64,000 nucleotides of DNA, from the NCBI GenBank assembly GCA_002255925.1, contig NKIH01000004.1:1-64000 (forward strand). The letters run 5' to 3'. This document shows, in pieces, positions 28,445 through 37,926 of the stretch. The position numbers and the translations under genes are program-made. The DNA comes from Burkholderiales bacterium PBB6 (GTDB lineage: Bacteria; Pseudomonadota; Gammaproteobacteria; Burkholderiales; Burkholderiaceae_C). Numbering within the stretch: the first letter of the stretch is position 1; every line of letters begins with the position of its first letter. Below the pieces are notes generated by a model that had not been told where the DNA came from, ran no database searches, and saw only the letters and a list, made by a program, of their open reading frames with translations.

Positions 28445-29380
28445 ATGATTTCCATGCAGGGCGTGCCATCGGTTCTCATTGCGAAGAACCAGTCCTGGGT
28501 CCGTAAACAGGCCCAGGCACTGGTGCGCCACCTGCCGGCCAACGTGGAGCGCGCCGACCTCATCCAGGTCGGGCTGATCGCGGTGGCCCAGGCGGCGGTG
28601 AGCTTTGAGTGGGAAGGTGATCGGGACACCGAGGCCGCGCAAGAGGCCTTCGTGCGCTATGCCCGCATGCGGGTCAAGGGCGCGATGCTCGACGAGCTGC
28701 GCCAGATGGACTTCCTCACCCGGGGCGAGCGCCGCAAGATCAAGGTCATCCAGATCGCCCGTGAACGCCATCGCAGCGAACACGGCACTGAGCCCACGCT
28801 CAGCAAGCTGGCCACCACCACCGGCATGCCGATGAGCGAAATCACCTCGCTGCTGCAGGCCGATCAGCTGGGTCGGCACCAGATCAGCGTCGACGAAGAC
28901 CACGACGACGATCACCCGCACCGCTTCCACCCGGCCACGCCGCAGGAGGAAGTTGAAGCCCGGGTCGACACCGCCATCGTGCTGCGCCGGCTCGAGAAGT
29001 TCTTTGCCGAACTGCCCGAGCGCGAGCGCATGGTGATCGATGCCTACCTGGGCGTTGGCCTCACGCCGATCGAGGTGGCGCAGTCGCTGAACGTCACGCC
29101 GTCGCGGGTGTCGCAGATCTATCACGCGGTGGTCCGCCGGGTGGCCGCGCACTTCGAGACACCGGAGGCCCCGCGCAAGCGTGCCACCGACAAGGTGCCC
29201 GATACCCGCACCGCCGCGTTTGCCCAGCTCATCAAGGAGCGCGAGCAGGCCCTGGGCGAAACCGGCCAGGGCAACTGGGGCAGCCTGATGGAACAGGTGC
29301 TGGCCCAGACCGCCGCCAAACGCCCCGCCGACGCGGGCGACGACTACCTGGAAGTCGGCCCCGGCACCCGCTGGGGTTGA
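28445..29380 (+). CDS. FliA/WhiG-type sigma-70 family sigma factor
   Basis: A 311-residue alternative sigma factor. Region 2 spans about 20-95 (ADLIQVGLIAVAQAA...YARMRVKGAMLDELRQMDFL, the FliA-like promoter-melting segment), region 3 about 95-150, and region 4 about 195-245 (FFAELPERERMVIDAYL, LTPIEVAQSLNVTPSRVSQIYHAVVRR). FliA proteins are usually about 240 residues; this one carries an acidic insert near 150-165 and a C-terminal extension of about 65 residues. There is no flagellar or anti-sigma gene nearby. Target promoters are unknown. Confidence 0.85.
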   Translation: MISMQGVPSVLIAKNQSWVRKQAQALVRHLPANVERADLIQVGLIAVAQAAVSFEWEGDRDTEAAQEAFVRYARMRVKGAMLDELRQMDFLTRGERRKIKVIQIARERHRSEHGTEPTLSKLATTTGMPMSEITSLLQADQLGRHQISVDEDHDDDHPHRFHPATPQEEVEARVDTAIVLRRLEKFFAELPERERMVIDAYLGVGLTPIEVAQSLNVTPSRVSQIYHAVVRRVAAHFETPEAPRKRATDKVPDTRTAAFAQLIKEREQALGETGQGNWGSLMEQVLAQTAAKRPADAGDDYLEVGPGTRWG

Positions 29381-29423
29381 ACGCCGGCCCTTTGTGGGCG
29401 CTCACCGCGGTGACAATCCGCGG

Positions 29424-30698
29424 ATGCTGCTTCGACGCCTCACCCATGCCCTGCCTCGCCTGACCCTGGCTGTTCTGCTGCCGCTGTGCGCGTCCTGCGC
29501 ATCGCCGGTGGCCGTGGCCGCTCCGGCGCCCGCTGATCTGCCCACCTGCCTGGGCAACCTCGCTGACGACGCGGCCCGCACCGGCTTGAGCAGCGCGGCC
29601 TGGCGCCAGTGGACCAAGGGCATCGAGGCCGACATGAGCGTGCTCGAACTGCTCGACGCTCAACCCGAATTCAAGACGCCGATCTGGGATTACCTCGCCG
29701 TGCTGGTGGATGAACAGCGCGTGGCCGACGGCCAGGCGATGCTGCAGCAGTGGGCCGCGGTGCTGGCGCCCATCGCCAAGGCCCAGGGCGTTGATGCAGC
29801 CACGGTGGTGGCGGTGTGGGGCGTGGAAAGTGACTACGGCCGCAGCTTCGGCAAGCGGCCCTTGCTGAACTCACTGGCGACGCTGAGTTGCTTCGGCCGC
29901 CGCCAGGCCTATTTTCGCGGCGAGCTGTTCAGCCTGGTGCGGCTGATCGACCGCGGTGACTTGCGGGCGGAGGGCCTCGTCGGCTCCTGGGCCGGCGCGT
30001 TTGGCCACACCCAGTTCATGCCGTCGACCTACCTGCGTCTGGCCGTGGACGGCGATGGCGACGGCCGCCGGGACCTGGTCGGCAGCGTGCCTGACGCGCT
30101 GGCGTCCACCGCCAACTTCCTCGTCAAGGCCGGCTGGGTGTCTGGCCAGCCCTGGGGCGTGGAAGTGCGGGTGCCCGACGGGCTGGACGCCGCGCTGGTG
30201 GGGCGCCGCGCCAAGCGGCCGCAGGCGGACTGGGCCGCGCGCGGCGTGAAGCTGGTGGATGGCCGCCCGCTGAGTGCAGCGGGTTTGACCGGTGAGCTGG
30301 GCCTGGTGGCGCCAGCCGGCCTGAAGGGCCCGGCGTTCCTGGTGACGCGCAACTTCGACGCCATCTATGGCTACAACGCGGCCGAGAGCTACGCCCTGGC
30401 GATCTCGCACCTGTCTGATCGCCTGCGTGGCGGCAGCCCGTGGCAAACCGCCTGGCCAACCGACGACACCGGCCTGTCGCGCCTGGAGCGCCGCGCATTG
30501 CAGACGGCGCTGGCGGCACGCGGCCACCCGATCGGCGAGGTGGACGGCCTGCTGGGCACCGCCACGCGGCGCGCCATCCAGGCGGAACAGAAGCGGCTGG
30601 GTTGGCCAGAAGACGGCCGGGCAGGGCAGCGGCTGCTCAAGGTGCTGCAGACGCAGCCGCAGCCGCAGCCGCAGCCGCAGCCTGCGAGCCCGAGCTGA
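29424..30698 (+). CDS. Lytic murein transglycosylase (MltB family)
   Basis: A 424-residue periplasmic enzyme cleaving glycan strands with 1,6-anhydro-muropeptide formation. An N-terminal signal (residues 1-35; Cys pair at CASCASP but no clean lipobox) is followed by the SLT2 domain with catalytic Glu135 in VWGVESDYGRSFG and the GAFGHTQFMPSTYLRLAVDGDGDG block. A peptidoglycan-binding domain lies at about 350-410. The tail is a Gln-Pro repeat encoded by a hexamer array. It starts 43 bases after the sigma-factor gene, so possibly co-transcribed with it. Confidence 0.9.
   Translation: MLLRRLTHALPRLTLAVLLPLCASCASPVAVAAPAPADLPTCLGNLADDAARTGLSSAAWRQWTKGIEADMSVLELLDAQPEFKTPIWDYLAVLVDEQRVADGQAMLQQWAAVLAPIAKAQGVDAATVVAVWGVESDYGRSFGKRPLLNSLATLSCFGRRQAYFRGELFSLVRLIDRGDLRAEGLVGSWAGAFGHTQFMPSTYLRLAVDGDGDGRRDLVGSVPDALASTANFLVKAGWVSGQPWGVEVRVPDGLDAALVGRRAKRPQADWAARGVKLVDGRPLSAAGLTGELGLVAPAGLKGPAFLVTRNFDAIYGYNAAESYALAISHLSDRLRGGSPWQTAWPTDDTGLSRLERRALQTALAARGHPIGEVDGLLGTATRRAIQAEQKRLGWPEDGRAGQRLLKVLQTQPQPQPQPQPASPS
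30654..30683 (+). repeat. CAGCCG hexamer array
   Basis: Four perfect CAGCCG units and one variant (CAGCCT) encode Gln-Pro repeats at the C-terminus of the lytic transglycosylase. Changes of copy number would keep the reading frame. Confidence 0.9.
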
Positions 30699-30712
30699 AT
30701 CTTGATCTGGCC

Positions 30713-32386
30713 TCAGCCCTCGGCCAGCAGCGCGGCGCCCAGGGCCTCGGCCACTTCGATGCCGTCGACGCCCGCGCTCATGATGCCGCCGGCATAACCG
30801 GCGCCTTCACCGGCCGGGTACAGGCCGCCCACGTTCACGCTTTGCAGGTTCTTCGCGCGGGTGATGCGCAGCGGTGACGAGGTGCGCGTTTCCACGCCGG
30901 TCAGCACGGCGTCCGCCATCGAGAAGCCCTTGATCTGCCGCTCGAAGGCCGGCAGCGCTTCACGGATCGCGTCGAGCGCGTAGGTGGGCAGGCTTTCGCG
31001 GCCTTGTTCGCTCAGGTCGGTCAGGTGCACACCGGGCTTGTACGACGGCATGACGCTGCCGAAGCCGGCGGCCGGGCCGCGCTGCTTCTTGATGAAGTCA
31101 CCCACCAGCTGGCCCGGGGCGATGTAGCCGCCACCGCCCAGCTCGAACGCACGCGACTCCCAGATGCGCTGGAAGGCCATGCCGTCGAGCGGATTGACCG
31201 GGCCGCTGCCGCCCGGGTCACGCCGGTAGTCTTCCGGGCTGATGCCCACGACGATGCCGGCGTTGGCGTTGCGCTCATTGCGCGAGTACTGGCTCATGCC
31301 GTTCGTCACCACCCGGTCGGGCTCGGACGTGGCGGCCACCACCGTGCCGCCCGGGCACATGCAGAAGCTGTAGACCGAGCGGCCGTTGGCGGCGTGGTGC
31401 ACCAGCTTGTAGTCGGCCGCGCCCAGGATGGGGTTGCCGGCGTTGCTGCCGAAGCGCGCCCGGTCGACCACGCCTTGCGGGTGCTCGATGCGGTAGCCGA
31501 TGGAGAAGGGCTTGGCCTCCATGTAGACGCCGCGCTCATGCAGCATCGTGAAGGTGTCGCGCGCGCTGTGGCCCAGGGCCAGCACCACATGGTTGGTCCG
31601 GATCTGCTCGCCCGAGGCCAGCGTCACGCCCCGCACGCGGCGCGTTTCGCCCCGGTCTTCCAGCTGCAGGTCGGTGACTTGTTGCTGGAAGCGGATCTCG
31701 CCGCCGAGCGCCTCGATGTCGGCGCGGATCTTCTCGACCATGCTCACCAGCCGGAAGGTGCCGACGTGGGGCTTGCTGACGTAGAGGATCTCTTCGGGCG
31801 CGCCGGCCTTCACGAACTCGGTCAGCACCTTGCGGGTCAGGTGGCGCGGGTCGGAGATCTGGCTCCAGAGCTTGCCGTCACTGAAGGTGCCGGCGCCGCC
31901 TTCGCCGAACTGCACGTTCGAGCCGGGGTCGAGCTGGCCCTGGCGCCACAGGCCCCAGGTGTCTTTGGTGCGCTCACGCACCTGCTTGCCGCGCTCCAGC
32001 ACGATGGGCTTGAGGCCCATCTGCGCCAGGATCAGCGCACACAGGATGCCGCACGGCCCGAAGCCGATGATGACCGGGCGCAGCCGCTCGCCGCCGTTGT
32101 AGAAATCGATCGGCGCATGGCCGGCAAATTTGTACTGCGTGTCCGGGCTGGGCTTGATGTGCTGGTCGCCAGCATGGCGCTTCAGCACGGCGGCCTCGTT
32201 CGCCACGTCGCAATCCACCGTATAGATCAGCAGGATCGCGCTCTTCTTGCGGGCGTCATAGGCGCGCTTGAAGACGGTGAAATCACGCAGGTCGGCATCC
32301 GCCACACCCAGGCGGGCCACGATGGCTGGACGCAGCGCGTCTTCCGGGTGGTTCAGCGGCAGGCGGAGTTCGGTGATGCGAAGCAT
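30713..32386 (-). CDS. FAD-dependent oxidoreductase (COG2509 type)
   Basis: A 557-residue flavoprotein of the COG2509 family, whose biochemical role is not settled. An N-terminal domain of about 95 residues (TELRLPLNHPEDALRPAIVARLG, DFTVFKRAYDARKK) precedes the FAD fold PVIIGFGPCGILCALILAQ (about 104-122). Other blocks are QFGEGGAGTFSDGKLW, FCMCPGGTVVAA with a Cys pair, and the C-terminal GLYPAGEGAGYAGGIMSAGVDG. Length and motifs are complete. It converges with the transglycosylase gene, 14 bases between stop codons. Confidence 0.87.
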   Translation of the reverse strand: MLRITELRLPLNHPEDALRPAIVARLGVADADLRDFTVFKRAYDARKKSAILLIYTVDCDVANEAAVLKRHAGDQHIKPSPDTQYKFAGHAPIDFYNGGERLRPVIIGFGPCGILCALILAQMGLKPIVLERGKQVRERTKDTWGLWRQGQLDPGSNVQFGEGGAGTFSDGKLWSQISDPRHLTRKVLTEFVKAGAPEEILYVSKPHVGTFRLVSMVEKIRADIEALGGEIRFQQQVTDLQLEDRGETRRVRGVTLASGEQIRTNHVVLALGHSARDTFTMLHERGVYMEAKPFSIGYRIEHPQGVVDRARFGSNAGNPILGAADYKLVHHAANGRSVYSFCMCPGGTVVAATSEPDRVVTNGMSQYSRNERNANAGIVVGISPEDYRRDPGGSGPVNPLDGMAFQRIWESRAFELGGGGYIAPGQLVGDFIKKQRGPAAGFGSVMPSYKPGVHLTDLSEQGRESLPTYALDAIREALPAFERQIKGFSMADAVLTGVETRTSSPLRITRAKNLQSVNVGGLYPAGEGAGYAGGIMSAGVDGIEVAEALGAALLAEG

Positions 32387-32425
32387 GGCAGACGGCTCAG
32401 ATCGGCAGGCGGGTCAGAAACGACA

Positions 32426-32455
32426 AAGCGGCCGGGTCGTTTGACCAGGCCGCTT
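32426..32455 (-). terminator. Intrinsic terminator after the 55-residue gene
   Basis: On the minus strand AAGCGGCC and GGCCGCTT form the outer stem and GGTC/GACC an inner stem around AAAC, followed by TGTCGTTT. It lies about 46 bases after the stop at 32502. Confidence 0.65.
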
Positions 32456-32501
32456 GGGGTTGCCGTGTTCAAGCTCGCGCGTTGAACACTGGCGGGCTGT
32501 A

Positions 32502-32669
32502 TCAGCCGCCGCTCTTGGCGCGCTTGCCCGGGTTCTTCTTGGAGCGGGTGTGCGAACCACGTTCCAGGCTGATGCGCTGGCCACGGGGGGTGGTGAACGC
32601 CACACCAGCAGGAACAGCCGGGCGGGGGGTGGCGATGCGGTCGGCTTCGGTCTTGATCTTGTTGCCCAT
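32502..32669 (-). CDS. Small basic protein downstream of icmF
   Basis: A 55-residue protein (MGNKIKTEADRIATPRPAVP...) with a Lys/Arg-rich tail KKNPGKRAKSGG. ATG 32669 has CCGGAG about 7 bases upstream. A good terminator follows the gene. It is separated from icmF by 94 bases on the same strand. I recognise no family; the composition suggests an RNA- or DNA-binding or ribosome-associated peptide, which is a guess. Confidence 0.62.
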   Translation of the reverse strand: MGNKIKTEADRIATPRPAVPAGVAFTTPRGQRISLERGSHTRSKKNPGKRAKSGG

Positions 32670-32763
32670 GAGTGGCTCCGGTGAACAAAAGGAAATGGGG
32701 CGAAAACTCGCAGAACCCGTAATTAGGCCATAAAAACGCGAGCCCGCCATTTTTTGAGGCGGC

Positions 32764-35700
32764 TTACATGCTGCGGCGGTACTGTCCACCCACTTCAAAC
32801 AGCGTGGCGGTGATCTGGCCCAGCGAGCACACACGCACCGCATCCATCAGCACCTCGAACACATTGGTGTTGTCGATCACGGCCTGGCGCAGGCGGGCCA
32901 GCTGGCGCGGCGCCTCATCCGCGTGGCGCCGGTGGAAGTCCGCCAGGCGCTGCAGCTGGCTCTGCTTTTCTTCCTCGGTGGAGCGGGCCAGCTCGATCGG
33001 GCCCTGCGCCGCATCACCGTGCGGGTTGCGGAAGGTGTTGACGCCGATGATGGGGTACTCGCCGGTGTGCTTGAGCATCTCGTAGTGCATCGACTCTTCC
33101 TGGATCTTGCTGCGCTGGTAGCCGGTCTCCATCGCGCCCAGCACGCCGCCGCGCTCGGCGATCTTCTCGAACTCTGCGAGCACCGCTTCTTCCACCAGCT
33201 CGGTCAGCTCGTCGATGATGAACGCGCCCTGGCTCGGGTTCTCGTTCTTCGCCAGACCCCACTCGCGGTTGATGATGAGCTGGATGGCCATGGCCCGGCG
33301 CACGCTGTCTTCGGTCGGCGTGGTGATGGCCTCATCAAACGCGTTGGTGTGCAGCGAGTTGCAGTTGTCGTAGATGGCGATCAGGGCCTGCAGCGTGGTG
33401 CGGATGTCGTTGAACTGGATCTCCTGCGCATGCAGGCTGCGGCCCGAGGTCTGGATGTGATATTTCAGCTTCTGCGAGCGCTCGTTCGCGCCGTACTTCT
33501 CCTTCATCGCCACGGCCCAGATGCGGCGCGCCACGCGGCCCATCACGGTGTATTCCGGGTCCATGCCGTTGCTGAAGAAGAAGCTCAGGTTGGGCGCGAA
33601 GTCATCGATGTGCATGCCCCGCGCAAGATAGGCTTCCACGAAGGTGAAGCCGTTGCTGAGCGTGAAGGCCAGCTGGCTGATCGGGTTCGCGCCGGCTTCG
33701 GCGATGTGATAGCCCGAGATGCTCACCGAGTAGAAGTTGCGCACATCGTGGTGCACGAAGTACTCGGCCACATCGCCCATCACCTTCAGCGAAAACTCGG
33801 TCGAGAAGATGCAGGTGTTCTGGCCCTGGTCTTCCTTCAGGATGTCGGCCTGCACCGTGCCGCGCACATTGGCCAGCACCCAGGCGCGGATCTTCTGGCT
33901 CTCGGTATCCGACGGTTCGCGGCCGTTGTCAGCGCGGAACTTGTCGAGCTGCTGGTCGATGGCGGTGTTCATGAACATCGCCAGGATCGACGGCGCCGGG
34001 CCGTTGATCGTCATCGAGACCGAGGTGCTGGGACTGCACAGATCAAAGCCCGAATACAGCACCTTCAGGTCGTCGAGCGTGGCGATGCTGACGCCGGAGT
34101 TGCCCACCTTGCCGTAGATGTCCGGCCGCAGGTCGGGGTCGTTGCCGTACAGCGTGACCGAGTCGAAGGCGGTGGACAAACGCTTGGCCGGCATGCCTTC
34201 GCTGACCAGCTTGAAGCGCCGGTTGGTGCGGAAGGCGTCGCCTTCGCCCGCGAACATGCGGGTCGGGTCTTCGCCCTCGCGCTTGAAGGCGAAGGTGCCG
34301 GCGGTGTAGGGGTAGCTGCCCGGCACGTTGTCGAGCATCAGCCACTGCAGGATCTCGCCCTCGTCCACGTACTTCGGCAGCGCCACCTTGCGGATCTTGT
34401 TGCCGCTCAGCGTGGTGTGGGTCAGCGCGGTGCGGATCTCCTTGTCGCGGATCTTCACCACGTAGTCGTCGCCGGCATAAGCCTGCACCAGGTCGGGCCA
34501 CTGGGCCAGCAGCTTGCGGGCATCGGCGTCCACGCGCTGGCTGCGTTGCTCGGCCAGGTCGAGCGCGGCCTCGGCGGCCTTGGGGCGGTGCGCCTTGTCG
34601 GTGCTCAGCATGCGGGCGGCTTCGCGCAACTGCTGCATCTCGCGCACCAGCTGGGCCTGCGCCCGGGCACGCGCCTTGTAGCCGCGCACGGTGTCGCTGA
34701 TCTCGGCCAGGTAGCGCACGCGGGCGCCCGGCACGATGGGGGTCTGGTGGGTGCTGTGGCGCGTCTTCACCAGCGGCAGGCGGCCTTCAGCCAGCGGCAG
34801 GCCCAGGCCCTGCAGGCGCACCTTCAGCGCCTGGTACAGGGCGGTCACGCCGTCGTCGTTGAAGCGGCTGGCCATGGTGCCGAACACCGGCATGGCATCG
34901 GGCATCACGGTGAAGGCTTCGCGGTTGCGCTGCACCTGCTTGGCCACGTCGCGCAGCGCATCGGCGGCGCCCTTGCGGTCGAACTTGTTGATGGCGACGA
35001 ACTCGGCGAAGTCGAGCATGTCGATCTTCTCGAGCTGGCTGGCCGCGCCGAACTCCGGCGTCATCACGTACATCGGCACCTGCACATGCGGCACGATCGC
35101 CGCATCGCCCTGGCCGATGCCCGAGGTCTCGACGATGATCAGATCAAAGCCGGCGGCCTTGGTGGCGGCCAGCACATCGGGCAGGGCCGCCGAAATCTCG
35201 CTGCCGGTGTCGCGGGTGGCCAGGCTGCGCATGAACACGCGCTGGCCCTTCTGCCACGGGCCCGTCGCGTTCATGCGGATGCGGTCACCGAGCAGGGCGC
35301 CGCCGCTTTTGCGGCGCGAGGGGTCGATGCTGATCACGGCGATGCGCAGGGCGTCGTCCTGGTCCAGGCGGAAGCGGCGGATCAGCTCGTCCGTCAGGCT
35401 CGATTTGCCCGCGCCCCCCGTGCCCGTGATGCCCACCACCGGCGTGGTGCTCTGCGCTGCGGCAGCGCGCACCTCGGCCACCAGGGCCGGTGCCGCGTCA
35501 CCGTTTTCCAGCACCGTGATGAGCTGCGCCAGCGCGCGCCAGGCGGTGTCGGTCTGGCCTTGCACGGCGGCCAGCGTGGTGGGCGCCCAGGCCGACAGGC
35601 TCTTGTCGCAGCGCATCACCATCTCGCCGATCATGCCCTGCAGGCCCATGCGCTGGCCGTCTTCCGGGCTGAAGATGCGCACGCCGTGCTGCGCCAGCAT

Positions 35701-36054
35701 CGCGATTTCCTCGGGCACGATCACGCCTCCGCCACCACCGAACACCTGGATGTGTTCGCCGCCGCGGGCCTTCAGCAGCTCGACCATGTAGGTGAAGTAT
35801 TCGTTGTGGCCGCCCTGGTAGCTGGAGACGGCGATGCCCTGCACGTCTTCCTGCAGCGCCGCGGTGACCACTTCATCGACCGAGCGGTTGTGCCCGAGGT
35901 GGATGACCTCGGCGCCCATGCCCTGCAGGATGCGCCGCATGATGTTGATGGCGGCGTCGTGCCCGTCAAACAGGCTGGCGGCCGTGACGAACCGGACCTT
36001 GCGGGTGGGGCGGTAGTTGGCCAGGGCCTGGAAGTCGGCGGACAGGTCGGTCAT
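32764..36054 (-). CDS. icmF: Fused isobutyryl-CoA mutase IcmF
   Basis: A 1096-residue fusion that interconverts isobutyryl-CoA and n-butyryl-CoA with adenosylcobalamin (relatives also act on pivalyl- or isovaleryl-CoA). Order: B12-binding domain with DGHD (30-33) and the cobalt-ligating His; a MeaB-like G-protein chaperone with P-loop GTGGAGKSS (about 210-218) and NKFD; then the TIM-barrel mutase domain with [20 protein letters not shown] and [19 protein letters not shown]. All parts are intact. A LiuR-type operator lies 34 bases upstream, linking it to branched-chain amino-acid and acyl-CoA catabolism. Confidence 0.96.
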   Translation of the reverse strand: MTDLSADFQALANYRPTRKVRFVTAASLFDGHDAAINIMRRILQGMGAEVIHLGHNRSVDEVVTAALQEDVQGIAVSSYQGGHNEYFTYMVELLKARGGEHIQVFGGGGGVIVPEEIAMLAQHGVRIFSPEDGQRMGLQGMIGEMVMRCDKSLSAWAPTTLAAVQGQTDTAWRALAQLITVLENGDAAPALVAEVRAAAAQSTTPVVGITGTGGAGKSSLTDELIRRFRLDQDDALRIAVISIDPSRRKSGGALLGDRIRMNATGPWQKGQRVFMRSLATRDTGSEISAALPDVLAATKAAGFDLIIVETSGIGQGDAAIVPHVQVPMYVMTPEFGAASQLEKIDMLDFAEFVAINKFDRKGAADALRDVAKQVQRNREAFTVMPDAMPVFGTMASRFNDDGVTALYQALKVRLQGLGLPLAEGRLPLVKTRHSTHQTPIVPGARVRYLAEISDTVRGYKARARAQAQLVREMQQLREAARMLSTDKAHRPKAAEAALDLAEQRSQRVDADARKLLAQWPDLVQAYAGDDYVVKIRDKEIRTALTHTTLSGNKIRKVALPKYVDEGEILQWLMLDNVPGSYPYTAGTFAFKREGEDPTRMFAGEGDAFRTNRRFKLVSEGMPAKRLSTAFDSVTLYGNDPDLRPDIYGKVGNSGVSIATLDDLKVLYSGFDLCSPSTSVSMTINGPAPSILAMFMNTAIDQQLDKFRADNGREPSDTESQKIRAWVLANVRGTVQADILKEDQGQNTCIFSTEFSLKVMGDVAEYFVHHDVRNFYSVSISGYHIAEAGANPISQLAFTLSNGFTFVEAYLARGMHIDDFAPNLSFFFSNGMDPEYTVMGRVARRIWAVAMKEKYGANERSQKLKYHIQTSGRSLHAQEIQFNDIRTTLQALIAIYDNCNSLHTNAFDEAITTPTEDSVRRAMAIQLIINREWGLAKNENPSQGAFIIDELTELVEEAVLAEFEKIAERGGVLGAMETGYQRSKIQEESMHYEMLKHTGEYPIIGVNTFRNPHGDAAQGPIELARSTEEEKQSQLQRLADFHRRHADEAPRQLARLRQAVIDNTNVFEVLMDAVRVCSLGQITATLFEVGGQYRRSM

Positions 36055-36087
36055 GGGGTGAGCGCTCGCAGCAGAGGTTGTTCGTGG

Positions 36088-36109
36088 TTGACGTTTACGT
36101 CAACGTCAA
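36088..36109 (-). promoter_or_regulatory. LiuR-type operator upstream of icmF
   Basis: TTGACGTTTACGTCAA at 36088-36103 is an inverted repeat (arms TTGACGT/ACGTCAA) with a third half-site ACGTCAA overlapping to 36109. Its reverse complement is identical over about 24 bases to the site at 53882-53904. It lies between the divergent icmF and coaX genes, 34 bases from the icmF start. Confidence 0.8.
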
Positions 36110-36223
36110 TTGCGTGATCATGCCATCGTCGCTTGGCGCGTGCCTGACAGCTGACGCCCGGCCGGACGGGTGTTTTCCCGTAGTCAATATTGCGCATGCG
36201 GGCCCCTGTTACCCTCTGGCCTC

Positions 36224-36991
36224 ATGAGCTTTCTGGCCATCGACATCGGCAACACCCGCTTGAAGTGGGCCTTGTACGCATCCCCCCAGCCCGGGGCCAC
36301 CTTGCTGGCCCACGGCGCACGCTTTCTCGAGACCATCGACGAGCTCGCCGAGCAGGACTGGAAGAACCTGCCCCCGCCCGCCAGCATGCTGGGTTGCGTT
36401 GTGGCCGGTGAGGCCGTTCGCCGCCGCGTCGAAGAGCAGCTGGAGATGTGGGACTTGACCCCGCGCTGGGTGGTGCCGCAGGCCAGCGAGGCCGGTGTGA
36501 TCAATGGCTACGACCACCCGATGCGCCTGGGCGCGGACCGCTGGGTGGCGCTGATCGGTGCGCGCGGCCATGTGCTGTCGCGCGGCCCGGCCCGGCCGGC
36601 GCTGGTGGTGATGGTGGGCACGGCCGTGACGGTGGACGCGCTCGACTGCGACGGCACCTTCCTCGGCGGCCTCATCCTGCCCGGCCACGGCATCATGCTG
36701 CGCTCGCTTGAAAGCGGCACGGCGGGCCTGCGGGTGCCCACCGGTGAGGTCACGCCGTTCCCGTCGAACACCTCGGACGCACTGACCAGCGGCGGCACCT
36801 ACGCCATCACCGGCGCCATCGAGCGCATGGGCCGCCACCTGCGTGAGCGCTGTGGCGAGGCACCCGTGGCCCTGATGACGGGCGGCGCCGGCTGGAAGGT
36901 TGCGCCCTGGCTCGACATGCAGCATGAGCTGATCGAATCGCTCATCTTTGACGGCCTGCTGCACATCCAGTCGCAGCGCTGGCCCGCCTGA
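36224..36991 (+). CDS. coaX: Type III pantothenate kinase
   Basis: A 255-residue cytoplasmic kinase that phosphorylates pantothenate, the first step of coenzyme A synthesis. Seen: the phosphate loop [15 protein letters not shown] (3-17), [12 protein letters not shown], the adenine-site [22 protein letters not shown] and [13 protein letters not shown]. The start ATG 36224 fits the family N-terminus. In relatives it is often next to birA; here it stands alone, divergent from icmF. Its stop codon abuts the stop of the facing channel gene. Confidence 0.95.
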   Translation: MSFLAIDIGNTRLKWALYASPQPGATLLAHGARFLETIDELAEQDWKNLPPPASMLGCVVAGEAVRRRVEEQLEMWDLTPRWVVPQASEAGVINGYDHPMRLGADRWVALIGARGHVLSRGPARPALVVMVGTAVTVDALDCDGTFLGGLILPGHGIMLRSLESGTAGLRVPTGEVTPFPSNTSDALTSGGTYAITGAIERMGRHLRERCGEAPVALMTGGAGWKVAPWLDMQHELIESLIFDGLLHIQSQRWPA

Positions 36992-37864
36992 TCAGGGCTT
37001 GAAGGACTGGCCGCGGGCACTTTCCAGCTCGCGGCGCAGGGCCACCAGTTCGTGCCGCACCGAGGCCATCTCGCGGCGCATGTCACGCATGATTTCCCGC
37101 TCGATCCGGCGCTCTTCGGTTTCCACCCAGGAGGTGGCGATGGCGGCGGTCACCAGCGTCAGCACGCCGAAGCCCAGCAGCACCACGAACACCGAGAAGA
37201 TCTTGGCCGCCGGCGTGGTGGGCACCACATCGCCATAGCCCACCGTGGCCGCCGTGGTGAAGGCCAGCCAGAGCCCGTCGCCGAGCGTGTGCACCGTGGG
37301 CTCCAGCCACCAGAAGCCGAGGCCGCACAGCAGCAGCACGCCCACCGCCATCGTCAGCAGATAGGTCAGCCCGCCCCGGGTGATCAAGTGCTGGGTGGCC
37401 CACACCATGCGCAGCAGGGTGCCGAAGGCCACCAGCAGCCGCAGCCCCAGCGCCGCTGACGACACCTGGCTGCTGGGCAGTGCGGCCGCCAGGACCAGGC
37501 CGGTCACCAGCAGCAGGTCGGTCGGGTTGCCGAGCGCATGTTCCAGCGGGCGGTGGCTGGCCTGGCCCACGTGCCACAGGCCGGCGGCCACCACCAGCGC
37601 GGCACCTAAGTAGGTGGCATCGGCCAGGGGGCTGGCGCCGGCTTGCAGCAGGTCGGCATAGAAGGCCGGCACCGTGAGCAGCAGCACCACCAGCGTCGGC
37701 CAGCGCCACATCCGCTCGATGCGGGTGGCGCGGCTGTTGTGGTGCGGCGCGGGCGACAGGCCCCAGCGAGGCAGCCGGCGCATGAAGGTTTGCGTATCGA
37801 CGTGGTGGACGCTGCCGGGGGAGGGCGGCAGCGGCGGCTCGGGCGGGGGCGTGGTGGGTGCCAT
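36992..37864 (-). CDS. Potassium channel family protein
   Basis: A 290-residue membrane protein. Several hydrophobic segments (about 55-71, 84-98, 117-131, 168-187) lead to a pore helix and the potassium selectivity filter TVGYGD (207-212), then an inner helix (about 222-245). The C-terminal 40 residues (248-286) are a charged heptad-like coiled coil, probably for tetramer assembly. The N-terminal 30 residues are Pro-rich. No RCK/TrkA regulatory domain is fused. There is no arginine-repeat voltage sensor, so gating is unknown. Confidence 0.86.
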   Translation of the reverse strand: MAPTTPPPEPPLPPSPGSVHHVDTQTFMRRLPRWGLSPAPHHNSRATRIERMWRWPTLVVLLLTVPAFYADLLQAGASPLADATYLGAALVVAAGLWHVGQASHRPLEHALGNPTDLLLVTGLVLAAALPSSQVSSAALGLRLLVAFGTLLRMVWATQHLITRGGLTYLLTMAVGVLLLCGLGFWWLEPTVHTLGDGLWLAFTTAATVGYGDVVPTTPAAKIFSVFVVLLGFGVLTLVTAAIATSWVETEERRIEREIMRDMRREMASVRHELVALRRELESARGQSFKP

Positions 37865-37926
37865 GCCCCCAGCGTAACGAGACAGCGGTTGCGAGTCTTG
37901 ATGCGCCTCAAGCCCGGGCCGAGTCC

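Noticed and set aside
32718-32766. Possible intrinsic terminator after icmF (CCGCC/GGCGG stem, TTTTT six bases further)
   Set aside because: The stem is only five base pairs and the T-tract is too far away, so I did not annotate it.
32923-36117. Open frame of more than 1000 codons on the plus strand opposite icmF
   Set aside because: Composition (Val, Ala, Gly, His, Arg runs) and lack of any motif mark it as a shadow of the icmF codons.
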